Origin: Streptomyces uncialis
Lineage (GTDB): Bacteria > Actinomycetota > Actinomycetes > Streptomycetales > Streptomycetaceae
NCBI RefSeq assembly: GCF_036250755.1
Contig: NZ_CP109583.1
Span: 6,673,501 to 6,737,500, forward strand
Reading direction: 5' to 3'
DNA: 64,000 nt
The notes below the pieces were generated by a model. The model ran no database searches and was not told the origin of the DNA. It saw only the letters and a list, made by a program, of their open reading frames with translations. Below are positions 60,490 through 64,000 of this stretch, piece by piece (the stretch's first letter is position 1; each line of letters starts with the position of its first letter). The translations under genes were made by a program, and so were the position numbers.

Positions 60490-61566
60490 ATGAACCAGGT
60501 CCATGTCCAGGAGATCGAGTGCCTGCTGGTCCTGGCCGACGAGCTGCACTTCGGGCGGACGGCCACCCGGCTGGGCTGTTCCCAGAGCCGGGTCAGCCAG
60601 CTCGTCGCCTCCCTCGAACGCCGGGTCGGGGTGCGTCTCGTCGACCGCACCAGCCGCCGCGTCTCGCTCAGCCCCTTCGGCGCGCAGTTCGTGGACGAGG
60701 TGCGCCCGGCCTACGAGACCCTGTCCACGGTGATCACCCGGGCCCGGGAGCGGGCCGGGAGCGGCACCCTCCAGCGGTTGCGGATCGGCTTCCACGGCAG
60801 CGTCTACGAGGAGGTCACCGAGGCGTTCCGCCGGCTGCGCGCCCACCACGACGTCACGATGGCGCTGAGCGAGATCCCGCTGGGCTCACCGTTCTCGGCG
60901 GTGCTCGACGGTCAGGTCGACGCGGTCGTCGTGGAGCTGCCCGCCACCGACCCCGCGCTGACCTGCGGCTTCCGCTTCCCGCCGCAGGACCGGCTGCTCG
61001 CCGTCGCGTCCTCCCACCCGCTGGCCGCGGCCGGGCGGGCGGATGTCGAGGAGCTGGCCGGTCTGGATCTCCTCCATCCGGCCGGGGAAGCCCCCGACGA
61101 CTGGAAGGCCGCCCGGGTGCCGCGTACCACCCCCGCGGGCGTGCCCGTCCGTTCCACCACGGGGATCACCACCGTCCAGGAGGGCCTCGCGCTCGTCGCC
61201 TCCGGCGGGCACGCCATGCTGGTCTGCCGCCCGCTGGCCGAGCGCGCCGTCCGCGGTGATGTGCGCTATCTCCCGGTGGACGGACTCGACGAGCCGTCGC
61301 AGATGGCGCTGATCTGGCGCACGGACCGGGGTTCCCGGCAACTGCTGATGCTCGCCCGGCTCCTCCGGGAGGAGTTCGACCGGGGGCGGGCCCCAGTGGG
61401 TGCGGTGGGTGTTGCGGCTTCGGCCGGTCCGGTGGGTCCTGCGGCTTCGGTGGCCTCGGCGGGTGCGGTGGGCCCGGTGGGGCTTGCGGCTTCGGCCGGT
61501 CCGGTGGGTCCCGCGGCTTCGGTGGCCCCGGCGGGTGCGGTGGGCCCGGTGCCGCTCGCGGGATGA
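60490..61566 (+). CDS. LysR family regulator with repetitive C-terminal tail
   Basis: A 358-aa regulator. Helix-turn-helix at residues about 18-50: ADELHFGRTATRLGCSQSRV, then SQLVASLERRVGVRLVDRTS. The effector domain (residues 85-300) contains LRIGFHGSVYEEVTEAFRRL and LLAVASSHPLAAAGRADVEE. ATG 60490 has GGGAGG at 6 bp; the in-frame ATG 60457 lacks one. The last ~50 residues are low-complexity repeats of AASAGPVGP and AVGPVG type, absent in the family. It diverges from, and probably controls, the MFS gene. Confidence 0.92.
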   Translation: MNQVHVQEIECLLVLADELHFGRTATRLGCSQSRVSQLVASLERRVGVRLVDRTSRRVSLSPFGAQFVDEVRPAYETLSTVITRARERAGSGTLQRLRIGFHGSVYEEVTEAFRRLRAHHDVTMALSEIPLGSPFSAVLDGQVDAVVVELPATDPALTCGFRFPPQDRLLAVASSHPLAAAGRADVEELAGLDLLHPAGEAPDDWKAARVPRTTPAGVPVRSTTGITTVQEGLALVASGGHAMLVCRPLAERAVRGDVRYLPVDGLDEPSQMALIWRTDRGSRQLLMLARLLREEFDRGRAPVGAVGVAASAGPVGPAASVASAGAVGPVGLAASAGPVGPAASVAPAGAVGPVPLAG

Positions 61567-61590
61567 CCCGGGGTCCCGGCTTCCGGGCCC

Positions 61591-62154
61591 TCAGCCTCCA
61601 CCGTCCGCCGGACCGCCCGGACCGCCCGGACCGCCCGGACCGCCCCGGTCGTCCGCCGGACCCCGGGGGCCCTCCAGCGCGGTCTGGGCGATCATCAGCA
61701 GCTCCTGCGCGAAGAACGCGCGGACCTCGGCGGGCGGCGCGCCCGTCCGGTCCTCGACCGAGAACCACAGCGCCGCCCAGCTCCGGCGGACCTGGTCGGT
61801 GATACCGGGGTCGCCCGCGGCGAGCACCGCCGTGACGGCGTGCAGCCGCAGCAGCGGCAGGCTGCTGTCGTCCAGGAACCTCTTGCGTGAGCGGGCCATC
61901 GCGTCGAGGGCGTCCGTGCCGCGCAGTCCCTCGGCGGCCCGCGCGTAGAAGTCGCCCGTCTCCTGGAAGCACCGCTCGACGGCCTTCTCGAACAGGGTGC
62001 GCTTGTTCGGGAACAGCCGGAAGAGATAGGGCTGCGAGATCCCGGCCCGTCCGGCGATCCGGTCCATGGGCGTGCCGTGGAAGCCGCCCGCCGCGAACTC
62101 GGTCACCGCGGCCCGGACGACCGCCTCTCGCCGCTGCGCCGAGCTCAGCCGCAT
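61591..62154 (-). CDS. TetR family regulator
   Basis: A 187-aa repressor: VVRAAVTEFAAGGFHGTPMD, then RIAGRAGISQPYLFRLFPNK, then RTLFEKAVERCFQETGDFYA. The last 20 residues are a PGGPGG-type repeat (GPGGPGGPGGPADGGG). ATG 62154. It is convergent with LysR and 58 bp downstream, on the same strand, of the FAD oxidoreductase, which may be its target or a co-transcribed neighbour. Confidence 0.9.
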   Translation of the reverse strand: MRLSSAQRREAVVRAAVTEFAAGGFHGTPMDRIAGRAGISQPYLFRLFPNKRTLFEKAVERCFQETGDFYARAAEGLRGTDALDAMARSRKRFLDDSSLPLLRLHAVTAVLAAGDPGITDQVRRSWAALWFSVEDRTGAPPAEVRAFFAQELLMIAQTALEGPRGPADDRGGPGGPGGPGGPADGGG

Positions 62155-62212
62155 GCCCCCTCCCGTCTTCGCGCGCCGCTGTCCGGCCCCGCCGCGTACC
62201 GGGGGGAGCGGA

Positions 62213-63916
62213 TCATGAACGGCCCTGCCGGGATCCGCGCAGCGGCTCCCAGCCGGCGCCGCGCTCCGGCAGCAGCGACGGGTCCCCGAGGACCGCGCCC
62301 GCGTGCACCTCGTGCATCAGCCGCCGTCCGAGGATCTGGCCCGCGCACGCGATACCGCTCACCGCGGAACCGGTGATGCCGTTGCCGTAGCGGGTGTTGG
62401 CGCCCGCGATGTGCAGGCCCTCGATCACGGTCGCCGTGTCGGGGCGGGCCCCGGTGGCGCCCCAGCGCGCCATGCCGAAGGGGGTGCCGCCGGTGGACAG
62501 CGTGTACCGCTCCTGGGTGAGCGGGGTCGCCGTCTCCAGATGGGTGATCCGGTCCCGGAAGGTGCCGAGCACCTCCTCCGCGGCGTCCAGCACCGACTCC
62601 GTCAGCGCCGCCTTGCGCCGCAGGTACTCCGGGTTGTCGCGGTACCGCTCGCCGTCCGCCGGACCGGCGCTCACCCCCCAGGGCTCCAGACCGGGCGGGC
62701 ACAGCGTCATCAGCTGGAAGTTGGAGTGGCCCGGCGGGCAGATACGGCGGGTGTCCGGGTCCTTGCCGTTGGCGAAGGAGACGAACAGGAAGTCCGTGCC
62801 GCCGGAGGCGGAGCCGTCGCGCAGGGAGCGGTAGAACCGCTCGATGTCGTCGTCGCGGTACCACCAGAGGTTGGCGTGCCGCCCGAGGTCCTCGGACAGC
62901 CCGACGTAGACGGTCGCCCAGGGCAGCGCCATCCGCGCGTCCTGGGTCTTCGCCGCCAGTCGGCGGGGCAGATGCTCGGCGCCCACCAGGTCCAGCATGG
63001 TCCGCCGGTAGTCCGCGTTGGAGACGACGACCGGCGCCGCTACCCGGGTCCCGTCCGCGAACTCGACGCCCGTGGCCCGCTTCCCGTCCACCAGGACCCG
63101 CCGCACCCGGGCATGGGTACGCAGCTCACCGCCCCACGCGCGGATCACCTCCAGCAGCCCGGCGGCCAGCATCTGACCGCCGCCCTCGGGGTAGTAGGCG
63201 CCCCGCATGTAGTGGTCGACGAGCGTCGCGTGGGTCGCCACGGTCGCCTCGTCCGGCGCCATCCCGTAGTTGGGGGACTGCGCGGCGAGCAGCGTCCGGG
63301 CCCGCGCGGAGAGCCCGCAGTGGTCGAAGAGATCGGCGAGGGTGCGCCGCCCCCAGGCCACCGACTGCGGTGCGCGCTGCGGCAGTTCGGCCATCGGCAC
63401 GTCCTCGGCGGTGAGGATGGCGTCCCGCCGTTCGGCGCCGAGTCCGGAGACCACGTCCACGAACACGTCGATCCCGGCGGAGTCCTGCGGGCACAGGTCC
63501 GTGACCCGCTTGCGGTACCCGGCCCAGTCGGCGGGGACGTCGAGCGCGGCGCCGGGGATCAGCACCCGGTCGAAGCCGTCCGGGTCCATCTCCCGGTAGG
63601 TGATACGGCCGCGCAGCCCGAGACCGTCGAGGATCGCGGGCAGCACCCCGTCCGACCCGCAGTCGCCGAGGTAGTGCAGCCCCACGTCGAACTCGTAGGC
63701 GCGGCGTCTTCGGAACACATGGCTGTTCCCGCCGGCGACACCCGCCTGCTCGGCGACCAGGACGCGTTTGCCCGCGACGGCGAGATACGCGGCGCTCACC
63801 AGCCCGCCGATACCGGAGCCGATCACCACCGCGTCCCACGACGAGCCGCTGCCGCCACCGGCCGTACCCGTACCGCTCACGCTCTCCGCTCCGTTCACGT
63901 TCCCCGTCCCGCTCAC
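62213..63916 (-). CDS. Phytoene-desaturase-like FAD-dependent oxidoreductase
   Basis: A 567-aa NAD(P)/FAD-dependent amine-oxidase-fold enzyme. The FAD fingerprint VVIGSGIGGLVSAAYLAVAG is at residues about 31-50, VLVAEQAGVAGGNSHVFRRR follows, GGGQMLAAGLLEVI is a desaturase motif, and the C-terminal FAD contact is IEGLHIAGANTRYGNGI. Phytoene desaturases, carotenoid isomerases and retinol saturases share this plan; the substrate is unknown. The first ~25 residues are Gly/Ser/Thr-rich. GTG 63916 overlaps the preceding gene's stop (GTGA), so it is within an operon extending beyond the window. Confidence 0.9.
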   Translation of the reverse strand: MSGTGNVNGAESVSGTGTAGGGSGSSWDAVVIGSGIGGLVSAAYLAVAGKRVLVAEQAGVAGGNSHVFRRRRAYEFDVGLHYLGDCGSDGVLPAILDGLGLRGRITYREMDPDGFDRVLIPGAALDVPADWAGYRKRVTDLCPQDSAGIDVFVDVVSGLGAERRDAILTAEDVPMAELPQRAPQSVAWGRRTLADLFDHCGLSARARTLLAAQSPNYGMAPDEATVATHATLVDHYMRGAYYPEGGGQMLAAGLLEVIRAWGGELRTHARVRRVLVDGKRATGVEFADGTRVAAPVVVSNADYRRTMLDLVGAEHLPRRLAAKTQDARMALPWATVYVGLSEDLGRHANLWWYRDDDIERFYRSLRDGSASGGTDFLFVSFANGKDPDTRRICPPGHSNFQLMTLCPPGLEPWGVSAGPADGERYRDNPEYLRRKAALTESVLDAAEEVLGTFRDRITHLETATPLTQERYTLSTGGTPFGMARWGATGARPDTATVIEGLHIAGANTRYGNGITGSAVSGIACAGQILGRRLMHEVHAGAVLGDPSLLPERGAGWEPLRGSRQGRS

Positions 63917-64000
63917 GCGACGTTCCGTCCGGCGGGCGCGGGCACGGCCGGCAGCTGGCCCGGTTCGCTGACGGTCAGCCGGGAGACCCGGGGACTGATC
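63913..64000 (-). CDS. Partial gene, C-terminal end only
   Basis: The window's last 88 bases on the minus strand carry an open frame ending TGA 63915-63913: SPRVSRLTVSEPGQLPAVPA, then PAGRNVA. Its stop overlaps the oxidoreductase GTG by four bases, so it is the upstream gene of the same operon. Twenty-nine codons are too few to assign a family. Confidence 0.6.
   Translation of the reverse strand, partial: ISPRVSRLTVSEPGQLPAVPAPAGRNVA

Overview
The window is a very GC-rich actinobacterial chromosome segment, almost certainly from a Streptomyces. Codons end overwhelmingly in G or C, GTG starts and GTGA/ATGA gene overlaps are common, and it holds Streptomyces-type families (DUF397/XRE/ATP-binding loci, DUF6247-RelE pairs, an RNase HI/acid phosphatase fusion, many MFS pumps and TetR/MarR/MerR/LysR regulators). 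All calls come from reading the sequence; no database search was run.

Layout. 1-5.4 kb: an FHA-like gene, an O-methyltransferase and a GT87-PAP2 fusion lie between two arrays of an intergenic repeat (core GGGGCGCGGGGAACTGCGC). Each array contains one copy of a ~200-bp element, and the two copies are in opposite orientation. 5.4-9.7 kb: a KstR-like TetR diverges from a tightly coupled glycosyltransferase / methyltransferase / toroid-fold protein operon, with a KstR-consensus operator between them. 9.8-14.8 kb: membrane proteins, a cell-wall amidase, a methyltransferase and an MFS pump. 15-19.3 kb: a two-component system divergent from a permease/ATPase ABC exporter. 19.5-25.3 kb: hydrolase, MFS pump, a receiver protein lacking its output domain, and a membrane Ser/Thr kinase with a 42-bp palindrome in its leader. 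25.6-32.1 kb: a coupled lipoprotein-adaptor-ATPase-permease operon facing its own histidine kinase/response regulator.

32-45.9 kb: mostly regulators and housekeeping genes (Nif3-like, zinc-ribbon, RNase HI/phosphatase, KDPG aldolase, YaaA-like), ending in a MerR/DUF4260/TetR locus whose divergent promoters and operators can be read directly. 45.9-48.05 kb: rnpB (RNase P RNA), followed by a degraded ~1.7-kb island bounded by a 27-bp direct repeat of the rnpB 3' end. The island carries a toxin-antitoxin pair and broken genes. 48-53.2 kb: small secreted proteins, gene fragments and a whiJ-type locus with a recently duplicated DUF397 gene.

53.4-58.9 kb is the most unusual part: an XRE regulator, a membrane-anchored TIR protein, an SPFH/band-7 membrane scaffold, and a TIR-TIR protein with a GUN4-like C-terminus whose stop lies 7 bp before the SPFH start. 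This resembles a TIR-based immunity or stress cassette tied to the membrane, in an accessory region next to the rnpB island. 59-64 kb: an MFS/LysR divergent pair, a TetR and a phytoene-desaturase-like FAD oxidoreductase overlapping the end of a gene that runs off the window.
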